Shown: in pieces, positions 26,791 through 34,914 of the stretch
Numbering within the stretch: position 1 is the stretch's first letter
Layout: the number at the start of each line of letters is the position of its first letter
Assembly: GCA_023250205.1 (NCBI GenBank)
Contig: JAHFBE010000015.1
Location: 1-40,281, forward strand
Reading direction: 5' to 3'
Length of the DNA stretch: 40,281 nucleotides
Origin: Candidatus Melainabacteria bacterium
GTDB lineage: Bacteria; Cyanobacteriota; Vampirovibrionia; 2-02-FULL-35-15
The notes under the pieces: model-generated
What the model was told of the DNA's origin: nothing
Databases searched by the model: none
What the model saw: only the letters and a program-made list of their open reading frames with translations
Made by a program: the position numbers and the translations under genes

Positions 26791-28372
26791 ACGTATTGCA
26801 GCTATAGATATCGGATCAAACTCCTTTCATATTGTTGTTGTTGAAATAAATGCTGAATCTCAATCTTTTAGGGTTCTTGACAGACTCAGAGAGACTGTTC
26901 GTCTTGGCACATTCCATGAACCTAAGAATGAGCTCTCTAAAGCTGACATGAAACGAGGTTTTGAAACTCTTCAAAGATTTAAAAAACTTGCAGAAGGACA
27001 TCATGTCTCTGAAATATTTGCCTGCGCAACTAGTGCTGTTAGAGAATCAGTAAACGGGAGAGAATGGCTACAAAAAGTTAGAAATGAATTAGGAATAGAT
27101 GCACATATAATTGCCGGGGTAGAAGAAGCAAGATTGATTTATCTTGGAGTATTGTCTGCCACAGAATTACAGAGAAGAAAGATCGGCATAGTAGACATTG
27201 GTGGTGGAAGTACCGAGTTAATAATCGCCAATGAACAGTTCATCTATCATCTATCCAGCACAAAGGTAGGTGCAGTAAGACTTACAGAGAAAGATTTATT
27301 TGATGAAACTAATATTCTACAAAAGATCGAATACATGGAAAATCATATTGAAGGGCTTATCCTAACAAAGCTTCAACAAATTGAAGAAGCTGGTGGATTT
27401 GATTCTTTAATAGGAACTTCAGGAACTATTAGAACTATTGCAACCATAGATTATAGAATGCATAATTTTGCTGACTCTGAGAATACTCCGAACTTAAACC
27501 AGTATAAAGTTACCTACCAATCACTTTGTACAATAATTGAAAAAATGATTGCCACACCAAAGGAAAAACGTTCAAGTACTTTTGATATTAGTAAGAACAG
27601 AGCTGAAATTATTCTGGCAGGGGCAATTATTTTAAAAGTAATAATGAAGAATTTAAAAAAGAATGAGATATTCTATTGTGACAGAGCATTAAGAGAAGGC
27701 TTAATTGTAGACAAATTATTACAAAAGGGAATTATAAAAGACAGGCTTCAATATCAACAAAGTATTAGAGAAAGAAGTGTTTTTGAACTTGCCAATAAAT
27801 ATAAATTTATGAAAGAACATGCTCTTCATGTAAGAGATTTAAGCTCTAAGATATTTGACCAAACAAAGGGGACACTGCATAACTATGGTGAATATGAAAA
27901 AGAGCTCCTTGGAGCAGCGGCCATATTACATGATATCGGCTCTCTTGTAACACATAATGATCATCATAAACATTCTTACTATCTAATCAGACATAGTGGA
28001 TTATTAGGATTTAATGATGAAGAGGTAGAGCTTATTGCAAACATAGCTAGATATCATAGGCAAAGCAATCCTAAAGATAGTCACTCTAACTTCCAAAATC
28101 TACCCAGAGAACATAAAAAACTAGTAAAAGAGTTAAGTTCAATCCTAAGGATTGCAGAGGGTTTGGACAAAGGACATAAATGTGCTATAAAAGATATTGA
28201 TATTAGCCCTAATTTAGCTAAAAAGAGGCTAAAATGTAAGCTTGTAAGTAACATAAAAAGTTATGATTGTGCACTGGAAATATGGTCAGCTGTTGGAAAA
28301 AGTAAAGAATTTAAAAAGGAATTTGGAGTAGACATTGATTTTGTTTTACAAAAAAGGGTAAATCGTGAGTAA
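26774..28372 (+). CDS. Ppx/GppA exopolyphosphatase / pppGpp phosphohydrolase with C-terminal HD domain (start trimmed from 26747)
   Basis: RIAAIDIGSNSFHIVVVEI, ACATSAVRES, VDIGGGSTELIIAN, GTSGTIRTIA, and HD-like AAAILHDIGSLVTHNDHHKHSYYLI. Confidence 0.93.
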   Translation: MNTSPERIAAIDIGSNSFHIVVVEINAESQSFRVLDRLRETVRLGTFHEPKNELSKADMKRGFETLQRFKKLAEGHHVSEIFACATSAVRESVNGREWLQKVRNELGIDAHIIAGVEEARLIYLGVLSATELQRRKIGIVDIGGGSTELIIANEQFIYHLSSTKVGAVRLTEKDLFDETNILQKIEYMENHIEGLILTKLQQIEEAGGFDSLIGTSGTIRTIATIDYRMHNFADSENTPNLNQYKVTYQSLCTIIEKMIATPKEKRSSTFDISKNRAEIILAGAIILKVIMKNLKKNEIFYCDRALREGLIVDKLLQKGIIKDRLQYQQSIRERSVFELANKYKFMKEHALHVRDLSSKIFDQTKGTLHNYGEYEKELLGAAAILHDIGSLVTHNDHHKHSYYLIRHSGLLGFNDEEVELIANIARYHRQSNPKDSHSNFQNLPREHKKLVKELSSILRIAEGLDKGHKCAIKDIDISPNLAKKRLKCKLVSNIKSYDCALEIWSAVGKSKEFKKEFGVDIDFVLQKRVNRE

Positions 28373-28477
28373 GCAAGTTTAAATGAGATACGCAATAGTT
28401 TTAAAAAAATTAAATTGATGATGATAGAGATGTTAAATCTATCACTAAAATTCTTGAGTTTAGAAATCAAGATTCAT

Positions 28478-28519
28478 AGCTTAAAGCTAACAGCTAATAG
28501 CTTGAAGCCAAAAGCTATT
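28478..28519. repeat. Six exactly phased 7-nt units immediately upstream of tRNA-Leu
   Basis: agcttaa|agctaac|agctaat|agcttga|agccaaa|agctatt. Confidence 0.75.
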
Positions 28520-28522
28520 TTC

Positions 28523-28606
28523 GCCGAAGTGGTGAAACTGGCAAACACACTACGTTCAGGGCGTAGCGAGCGCAAGCTCTTAAGGGTTCAACTCCCTTCT
28601 TCGGCA
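28523..28606 (+). tRNA. tRNA-Leu (anticodon CAG)
   Basis: Acceptor GCCGAAG/CTTCGGC+A; anticodon stem-loop CTACG-TTCAGGG-CGTAG (CAG); long variable arm; T arm with GGTTCAACTC. CCA not encoded. Confidence 0.93.
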
Positions 28607-28656
28607 GTTCTTTTAAAAAGAAATAGTAATAAATAAGAAAGGAGAAATGTTTAAAC

Positions 28657-29220
28657 GTGAGATTTGAAAAATTTGAAAGGAGACCCTATAGGGAGATTCC
28701 AAATATTAATGAGAGAATACGCGCAAAAGAAGTTAGATTGATTTCTGAAACTGGAGAAATGCTTGGTGTAATGCCAACAATGCAAGCAGTAAAAATTGCA
28801 AAGGAAAAAGGATATGACCTTGTTGTAGTAAGTAGTGGAGAACAGCAAACTCCCGTAGCAAAGATTATGGATTACGGGAAATTTAAATTTGAACAAGAAA
28901 AAAAAGCTCGTGACGCCAAGAAAAAGCAACACATTGTTGATGTAAAAGAAATTAAAATGAGTTACAAAATTGAAAAACATGACTACTTGGTCCATGTTAA
29001 AAAAGCTGAAAAATTCATGGCTCATAATGGAGATAAAATCAAAGTAACTATTCAACTTCGTGGAAGAGAAATGGAACATAAAAAACTAGCTATTGATCTC
29101 CTAAACCGTTTTGTACAGGATACGGCTCAATGGGGAACTCCCGAAAAGCCTGTAAAGATGGAAGGAAAAACCGCACTGGTAATCCTAGTTCCTTTGCCAC
29201 ATACACATAAAAAAACATAA
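28657..29220 (+). CDS. infC: Translation initiation factor IF-3 (GTG start)
   Basis: NERIRAKEVRLISETGEMLGVMPTMQAVKIAKEKGYDLVVVS, PVAKIMDYGKFKFEQEKKAR, HDYLVHVKKAEKFMAHNGDKIKVTIQLRGREM. Confidence 0.97.
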   Translation: MRFEKFERRPYREIPNINERIRAKEVRLISETGEMLGVMPTMQAVKIAKEKGYDLVVVSSGEQQTPVAKIMDYGKFKFEQEKKARDAKKKQHIVDVKEIKMSYKIEKHDYLVHVKKAEKFMAHNGDKIKVTIQLRGREMEHKKLAIDLLNRFVQDTAQWGTPEKPVKMEGKTALVILVPLPHTHKKT

Positions 29221-29241
29221 ACTATTTGTAGAGACATAGCA

Positions 29242-29263
29242 GAGACGTAGCATGCTACGTCTC
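29242..29263. repeat. Perfect 22-nt palindrome between infC and rpmI
   Basis: GAGACGTAGCATGCTACGTCTC is identical to its reverse complement. Confidence 0.85.
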
Positions 29264-29286
29264 AACAAGGTATAATCTTATTTCTT

Positions 29287-29499
29287 ATGCCAAAATTACA
29301 TACAAATCACTCAGCAAAAAAGCGCTTCAGAATTACGAAGAAGGGCAAAGTATTGGCCAAGGGTGGAGGAAAACAGCACATTAACACACACATGTCTTCA
29401 AAGAAAAAAAGACATATCAGGACTCCAAAATTTCAAGTACATGAAACGTTGGTAGAGCATGTAGTTAAGCAATTACCATATGCAAAATATGCAAGATAA
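29287..29499 (+). CDS. rpmI: 50S ribosomal protein L35
   Basis: [25 protein letters not shown]; position between infC and rplT. Confidence 0.96.
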   Translation: MPKLHTNHSAKKRFRITKKGKVLAKGGGKQHINTHMSSKKKRHIRTPKFQVHETLVEHVVKQLPYAKYAR

Positions 29500-29510
29500 G
29501 GATATATATT

Positions 29511-29861
29511 ATGCGAGTTAAAAGAGGAAGAGCAACAAGAAAAAGACATAAGAAAGTTTTAAAAGCTGCAAAGGGATTTGTAGGCTCAAAGAGCAAACTT
29601 TACAAATCAGCAAATCAGGCAGTAATGAAAGCCTGGAAATACGCTTATAAGCATAGAAGACAAAAGAAAAGAGACTTTAGAAAACTCTGGATTACTAGAA
29701 TAAATGCTGCCTGCAGAGAATTAGGATTAACCTACAGTAAATTTATTAATGCTCTAAGTAAATCAGATTTAAAGTTAAACAGAAAAATTCTTGCTGATCT
29801 AGCAGTAACTGATAAAGAAGCATTTAAACTGATAGTTTCACAGGTTAGCAAAGCTGCATAA
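29511..29861 (+). CDS. rplT: 50S ribosomal protein L20
   Basis: [67 protein letters not shown]. Confidence 0.98.
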   Translation: MRVKRGRATRKRHKKVLKAAKGFVGSKSKLYKSANQAVMKAWKYAYKHRRQKKRDFRKLWITRINAACRELGLTYSKFINALSKSDLKLNRKILADLAVTDKEAFKLIVSQVSKAA

Positions 29862-29871
29862 AATGCCTAGT

Positions 29872-30988
29872 TTATAACTTATCGCTTACAGTTGTCTTTA
29901 AATATTCCTGTATAAAATCATCTAAATCTCCATCTAAGACTCTTTGAACATCCCTGGTTTCATATTTTGTACGAGCATCTTTTACACGTCCTTCATCCAA
30001 GACGTAGGACCTAATTGCATTTCCAAAAGTAGCAGAAACAATATCTCCTTTAAGTTGTTTTATTTTTGCTTCATGTTCTTCCTGTAATTTTGCAAACAAT
30101 TTACTTCGTAATATTTCTAAAGCTCTTTCTTTATTTTGAAGCTGACTTCTCTCCTGATCACAGCGAACAACTATGCCACTTGGTATATGCCTGATTCTAA
30201 CTGCTGTTTCTACCTTATTTACATTTTGACCACCAGCACCACCTGAACGCATTGTATCGATCTCTAACTCTTCAGGTTTTATTTCTATCTTTGTTTCAAG
30301 CTCAGGAACTACTGGTGTTACTTCAAGTCCTGCAAAACTGGTTTGTCGACTATCTTTCCCCGATTTATACGGTGATTTTCTAACTAATCTATGTACACCT
30401 TTTTCTGCACTTAAATAACCATAAGCATAAGGACCAGTCACTTTAAATGTTGCACTTTTAATTCCTGCTTGCTCACCATCAGATCTTTCTAAAACTTCAA
30501 ATTTATATCCATGAAACATTTCTGCCCATCTTTGATACATTCGAAGAATCATTTCTGCCCAGTCCTGAGCATCAGTACCACCGGCTCCAGCATTAATAGA
30601 AACTATTGCATCAGAAATATCATATTCTCCAGATAAAAGCTGTTCTGTTTTATATGAGTTAAGCTCTTTTTCAAGCTTTGACATATCAGTTTCTAATTCA
30701 GTAAGAACATTTTTATCCTCTTCTTTTAATGCAATATCATAAAGTTCATTTAAATCAACAATTTTATTTGTCCAATGTAAGATTTTTTCTTTTTTATTTT
30801 TAAGAAAACTGAAGCTACTGCTTAGTTTTGCTGCATTTTGAGGATCATTCCAGGTGTCAGATTTTGCTAATTCTTCTTCTAAACTTTTTATCTCAGAATC
30901 AATTTTACACAGATCAAAGCAACCCCCTTATAGAGGTCCATAAGTCATTTAAACTTGCAAGTTTATTTTGCAGTTCTAGAGTATCCAT
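29872..30988 (-). CDS. prfB: Peptide chain release factor 2, complete, with programmed +1 frameshift at the in-frame TGA (30916..30914)
   Basis: Zero frame from ATG at 30988: [27 protein letters not shown]. Shift motif AGGGGGTTGCTTTGA; the +1 frame continues [26 protein letters not shown]... into the listed ORF. GGQ motif: [19 protein letters not shown]. Confidence 0.96.
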
Positions 30989-31010
30989 GGTTAAAAATAT
31001 ATCATAGAAA

Positions 31011-31307
31011 TCAATTATCCGAAAAAGGTTTTGCATTTTTTACTTGTCTTTCAAGAACATCACACCACTGAGTTTTACTTAAGCCTGAATAGAAAGAATA
31101 GTTTTCTTTTAAATCAGAGTCTTCTAACGTGGTTCTCTTTAAAATCCTGATTATCTCTTCAAGGGATTTTTGTCTAATAAGAAAATCATTTGAAGATGCT
31201 AATAGAAAACTTTTTCTGATTTTTCTAGGCCTGGTATATAAAGCATCAGGGAAAGAAACTCTCTTCCTGCTCCCAAAATCTACAGAAATTATCTTGCCCA
31301 CATCCAT
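31011..31307 (-). CDS. Hypothetical protein (98 aa)
   Basis: Intergenic ORF upstream of prfB; basic N-terminal half; no recognised family. Confidence 0.5.
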   Translation of the reverse strand: MDVGKIISVDFGSRKRVSFPDALYTRPRKIRKSFLLASSNDFLIRQKSLEEIIRILKRTTLEDSDLKENYSFYSGLSKTQWCDVLERQVKNAKPFSDN

Positions 31308-31500
31308 CGTATATATTTAAATATCAGTTTTGGAGAGATGTTTTCAAGTTAAAACCTTAAAATCTAACAATTTTGTAAATAGTTAAAGCCTATCAATCAA
31401 TTTTCCTTAACCAAATCAGAGATTTTACCGGGTTGAATTTCTGATTCACAAAAGATACTATATATCCTAATAACAATAAGGAAATTAAAGGAGAAAAATT

Positions 31501-31803
31501 ATGACAGGAGAAGTATTTTTACTTGGACCAACTTATATAGTAGGACAATCAAAAGGAATAACAGACTTTGCAGCTACACTTGCAAAGAAATCAGGAGGCA
31601 ACCTTATTACAGATAAAATTGGTTATCCAACAACACAATATGCTGTTAGAAAAACAGTTACTGAGCTTGCAAAAGGAAATGATGTTGTAGTTGATGCCGG
31701 CAGAATGCCTTCTATAGTTGAGGCAATTCAGCAAGACCCAAGAATTACACCAGCACTTAGAACAAGACTTCATATCTTCCAAGGCCCTACTAATCCAAAC
31801 TAA
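31501..31803 (+). CDS. Hypothetical protein (100 aa)
   Basis: Good RBS (AAAGGAG) 7 nt before ATG; no recognised family. Confidence 0.65.
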   Translation: MTGEVFLLGPTYIVGQSKGITDFAATLAKKSGGNLITDKIGYPTTQYAVRKTVTELAKGNDVVVDAGRMPSIVEAIQQDPRITPALRTRLHIFQGPTNPN

Positions 31804-31994
31804 ACAATAAGTGTGTTTTTACTGTTTTAAGTAATGCTTAGTACCTGTCAATTAGTTGATGGGTACTTCATTATGAGTAATTTGTGTTTTTCAGCCATTT
31901 AAAATATTTAACCTTACTTTAAACAACTAATGGTACTATCCCCGAAACGTTCTTGTTATTAGTAGATACTACTATTGTTTTTAAGGGGAAAAAT

Positions 31995-32945
31995 ATGGCT
32001 GTTGAATCAACACAAGTTACTAATAACCCAAACACTCCTAATAATCACGTACAGGAAGAAATTGATGAAACTTTAAAACAACAAGTGGAAAAATTAATAG
32101 AGAAGTACGGAGAGAATGTAGTAATAATTGATGGAAGTAAATTAAATGGAGCTGGAATAATTACTGACTCTCAAGGACATGTACATGCCCCTGGCATACT
32201 GCATCAAAACTCTAATTCTTCAGCAAATGCAATATATATAATAGAACCTACTTTAGAAGACACAAATCCACTACCATCTGATGACCCGCTACCTCGACCT
32301 GATGATCCACCACCTCCTCCAGTTGATCCTATTATCATTGCTGCAAATGAAATGGGAAGAATCCTTGGAGATCCTCACTTCTATGGTTTTGAAGGAAATG
32401 GAGAATACTTTGATGTAATGGGTAAAGCCGGTGAAACTTATAATCTCATTAGTGATAAAGATGTCCAGGTAAACGGACAATTTATTGGTGGAGGAGCTAC
32501 TTTACTTGGAGATGTTGGTATTAAAGCAGGGAATGACAAAATAAAATTTAATACTGATCGTACTGCCCCAACTATAAACGGAAAACAGCTTACTGTTGGA
32601 GAAACAGTAAAGCTCGACAAATGCACTGTTACTTGGGACGGAAATTCTTTAACTGTTACAACCAATGAGTATGAAATAAAAGTTTCTCAATACACAATGG
32701 AAGTTAAAACTGGCGCTAATGGTGTATTCACTGATGGAGTAATGCCACACGGTCTTCTTGGTCAAACTGCAGATGAAAATAATATTGCACAACATGGTAC
32801 CGGAAATAACGGAGAAGGTGCTATTGAAGGAGTTTACACAGATTATAAAGTTGCTGATTTATTCTCTGATGATTTCAAATACAACAAATATAACTCCAAT
32901 AAATATGGATTAAATGTTATTGAAGAAGAGAAAGAAGAAGTTTAA
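31995..32945 (+). CDS. Hypothetical protein with vWD-like (GDPHF) domain and Pro-rich linker (start trimmed from 31953)
   Basis: RILGDPHFYGFEGNGEYFDVMGKAGETYNLISDKDVQVNGQFIGGG...MPHGLLGQTADENN; linker PLPSDDPLPRPDDPPPPPVDP; AAGGGG upstream of ATG 31995. Confidence 0.65.
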   Translation: MAVESTQVTNNPNTPNNHVQEEIDETLKQQVEKLIEKYGENVVIIDGSKLNGAGIITDSQGHVHAPGILHQNSNSSANAIYIIEPTLEDTNPLPSDDPLPRPDDPPPPPVDPIIIAANEMGRILGDPHFYGFEGNGEYFDVMGKAGETYNLISDKDVQVNGQFIGGGATLLGDVGIKAGNDKIKFNTDRTAPTINGKQLTVGETVKLDKCTVTWDGNSLTVTTNEYEIKVSQYTMEVKTGANGVFTDGVMPHGLLGQTADENNIAQHGTGNNGEGAIEGVYTDYKVADLFSDDFKYNKYNSNKYGLNVIEEEKEEV

Positions 32946-32970
32946 TTCAAAGATTTCATAGAAGAATTTA

Positions 32971-34854
32971 TTACTTTATCGTAGCCAATAAAACAGTAAT
33001 GTCAGCGGGTGAAACCCCACCTATCCTTGATGCCTGCCCTATAGTAATCGGTTTAATTTTATCCAGCTTTTCTCTAGCTTCATTTGATAAGTGAATTAAT
33101 TTTTTAAAATCAAGCGATGAAGGTATTTTTATTTTTTCAAATTTATCCTGTTGTGTAATCTGCAACAACTGTCGATTTATATATCCTTCATATTTAATCT
33201 CAGTTTCAATTTCGTATTCAGGAATATCAAATTCTATGTCATTGCAAGCCTCAGGCGAAGCAATGACACCTCGAGAAAGTTCATTTACACATTTATAAGT
33301 TACTCCTGTCCTTTTTAAAAGATCAAGTAAGCTAATTGGTTCATCAATATCTTGATCATATTTGTCTAATATATTTTTATTTTCAGTAGTAGGTTGAACT
33401 TTAGTTTTTTTAAGTCTGGATTTTTCATTTTTTATTTTTTCCATTTTGTCATTAAATACTTTCCATCTAAAATCATCTACAAGACCAATCTCCCTTCCAA
33501 GAGGTGTTAATCTTTGGTCTGCATTATCTTGCCTTAAAAGCAATCTATACTCAGAACGAGAAGTAAGCATTCTGTACGGCTCATCCATTTCTTTTGTAAC
33601 TAAATCATCTATCAAAGTCCCTATATAACTTGAATTACGTTCAAAAGTTAACGGTTCCAAATCTTTCACATATCTACTTGCATTTATTCCAGCTACAATT
33701 CCCTGTGCAGCAGCTTCTTCATATCCACTGGTACCAAGAACTTGACCAGCAATAAAAAGTCCTTCAACATTTTTTGACATAAGACCGTGGTTAAATTGGA
33801 CTCCCGGGAAGTAATCATACTCAACAGCATATGCAGGTCTTACAATTAAAGCATTTTCAAGCCCTGGAAGTGAACGTACAATATCCCACTGAATTTCTAT
33901 AGGTAAACTTGTTGAACAACCTTGCAGATAGATTTCATTTGTATTTCTTCCCTCCGGTTCTAAAAATAAATGGTGAGAGGGTTTGTCTTTAAACCTAACT
34001 ACTTTATCTTCAATTGATGGACAATATCTGGGACCTACGCATTCTATTATTCCTGCATAGATAGGAGACTTATCTAAATTAGCTCTGATTATTTCATGAG
34101 TTCTTTCACTTGTTCTTGTTAAGTGGCATGGTACTTGTTTACGAATTATTCTATCTGGTAAAAAAGAAAAAAATGATGGACTTGCATCACCCCAATGTTC
34201 TTCTAACACAGAAAAATTTATTGTTTTGCCATCAAGCCTTGGAGGAGTACCAGTTTTAAGTCTTTTGGATTTAAAACCAAGAGAAACAAGATATTCTGTT
34301 AGACCATAAGAAGCAAACTCTCCTGCTCTTCCAGCAGAATTAGATTTCAAACCAACATGAACTTTCCCAGAAAGAAATGTACCTGTTGTTATTATTACTG
34401 CATTTCCATAGATCCTTTCACCTAACGAAGTCTCTATCCCTTTAATCTTGCTTAATTGTGAAGTTTCTTCAACAATTAGACCTGTTACCATTGCTTGATA
34501 TATATCTAAACTGGGTATATTTTCTAGGTAATTCTTGACCCAACATGAATACTCTTTTTTGTCAGATTGAGCTCTAAGTGATCTTACTGCAGGGCCTTTA
34601 CTAGCATTAAGTGTTTTAAGTTGTAAATAAGTAGCATCAGCAGCAATTCCCATTAAACCACCAAGAGCATCAATCTCTTTTACAAGATGTGATTTAGCTG
34701 GACCACCTACTGCGGGATTACATGGCATTAATGCAATTGTGTCAAGGTTTAATGCAAGAAGTAATGTTTTTGCACCAAGCTTACTTGCAGCATGAGCTGC
34801 TTCACAACCTGAGTGCCCTGCTCCAACTACAATAATGTCGTAAAATCTATCCAT
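32971..34854 (-). CDS. mnmG: tRNA uridine 5-carboxymethylaminomethyl modification enzyme MnmG, with a repeat-derived insertion
   Basis: YDIIVVGAGHSGCEAAHAASKLGAKTLLLALNLDTIALMPCNPAVGGPAKSHLVKEIDALGGLMG, MLTSRSEYRLLLRQDNADQRLTPLGREIGL, IKYEGYINRQ. Confidence 0.97.
   Translation of the reverse strand: MDRFYDIIVVGAGHSGCEAAHAASKLGAKTLLLALNLDTIALMPCNPAVGGPAKSHLVKEIDALGGLMGIAADATYLQLKTLNASKGPAVRSLRAQSDKKEYSCWVKNYLENIPSLDIYQAMVTGLIVEETSQLSKIKGIETSLGERIYGNAVIITTGTFLSGKVHVGLKSNSAGRAGEFASYGLTEYLVSLGFKSKRLKTGTPPRLDGKTINFSVLEEHWGDASPSFFSFLPDRIIRKQVPCHLTRTSERTHEIIRANLDKSPIYAGIIECVGPRYCPSIEDKVVRFKDKPSHHLFLEPEGRNTNEIYLQGCSTSLPIEIQWDIVRSLPGLENALIVRPAYAVEYDYFPGVQFNHGLMSKNVEGLFIAGQVLGTSGYEEAAAQGIVAGINASRYVKDLEPLTFERNSSYIGTLIDDLVTKEMDEPYRMLTSRSEYRLLLRQDNADQRLTPLGREIGLVDDFRWKVFNDKMEKIKNEKSRLKKTKVQPTTENKNILDKYDQDIDEPISLLDLLKRTGVTYKCVNELSRGVIASPEACNDIEFDIPEYEIETEIKYEGYINRQLLQITQQDKFEKIKIPSSLDFKKLIHLSNEAREKLDKIKPITIGQASRIGGVSPADITVLLATIK
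33238..33267. repeat. 30-nt palindromic mini-element in frame inside mnmG
   Basis: GTCATTGCAAGCCTCAGGCGAAGCAATGAC; outer GTCATTGC/GCAATGAC and inner GCCT/AGGC stems. Confidence 0.85.
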
Positions 34855-34914
34855 AAGAATTACATACTTACCTAAAATTATTGTACGATAAGACCCAGGT
34901 TAACAGAAACTACA

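Noticed and set aside
28415-28636. Plus-strand ORF across the tRNA-Leu gene
   Set aside because: Overlaps the whole tRNA and the heptad array; RNA gene takes precedence.
28651-29079. 142-aa minus-strand ORF
   Set aside because: Antisense to infC; Phe-rich translation typical of the reverse strand of AT-rich Lys-rich genes.
30914-30916. prfB as a frameshifted pseudogene
   Set aside because: The TGA sits in the canonical RF2 programmed frameshift context and both frames are otherwise intact.
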